A stretch of DNA of 64,000 bases from Haliclona indistincta (Eukaryota > Porifera > Demospongiae > Haplosclerida > Chalinidae): NCBI GenBank assembly GCA_964017065.1, contig OZ024783.1, positions 13,638,040 to 13,702,039 of the forward strand. The letters are read 5' to 3'. Shown here piece after piece: positions 60,577 to 64,000 of the stretch. How positions within the stretch are numbered: position 1 is the first letter of the stretch; the number at the start of each line of letters is the position of its first letter. Below the pieces are notes generated by a model. It saw nothing but the letters and a program-made list of their open reading frames with translations, searched no databases and was not told the DNA's origin. The position numbers and the translations under genes were made by a program.

Positions 60577-64000
<3,424 letters not shown>

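Overview
The window looks like nuclear DNA of a demosponge (Amphimedon-like; this is an inference). Genes are split by many short GT-AG introns (about 45-300 nt is common), intergenic DNA is AT-rich, and miniature inverted-repeat transposons are abundant. Two adjacent genes encode sterol 24-C-methyltransferase, which among animals is essentially known from sponges and a few other invertebrates. A secreted protein with a fibrinogen-like N-terminal motif fits the same picture.

Layout. 0.2-3.5 kb: two divergent members of an unrecognised multi-pass membrane protein family on the minus strand, with a broken partial copy between them. 3.8-33.1 kb: one large plus-strand gene for an SLC36-type proton/amino-acid transporter (9 exons, 503 aa). 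Introns 2-5 all end in greatly expanded CT tracts. Intron 4 (6 kb) hosts a minus-strand secreted-protein gene, a fragment of that gene and two hAT-type elements. Intron 5 (17.2 kb) is a stack of three large tandem repeat units with smaller repeats nested inside, and transposons have inserted into single units. 34.4-39.5 kb: two tandem sterol 24-C-methyltransferase genes, both 341 aa, differing at only eight residues. 39.7-41 kb: short repeats and a decayed Ty3/gypsy fragment. 41.2-64 kb: three tandem ABCC (MRP/ABCC4-like) transporter genes. Copy 1 (31 exons, 1276 aa) is open throughout. Copy 2 (1289 aa) is open but has a changed splice donor and a 1.4-kb insertion carrying a perfect 203-bp inverted repeat. 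Copy 3 carries a 29-bp frameshifting deletion and runs off the window.

Functionally, the SMT pair should add methyl groups to C-24 of the sterol side chain using S-adenosylmethionine. The ABCC proteins should be ATP-driven exporters of organic anions or lipids, and the SLC36 protein an amino-acid/proton symporter. A functional link between the SMT and ABCC arrays is only suggested by adjacency. Exon boundaries were derived by hand from splice signals, reading-frame continuity and comparison between paralogues. Summed exon lengths give whole codons for the 329-aa membrane protein, the secreted protein, SLC36, both SMTs and ABCC copies 1 and 2. No homology search was run.
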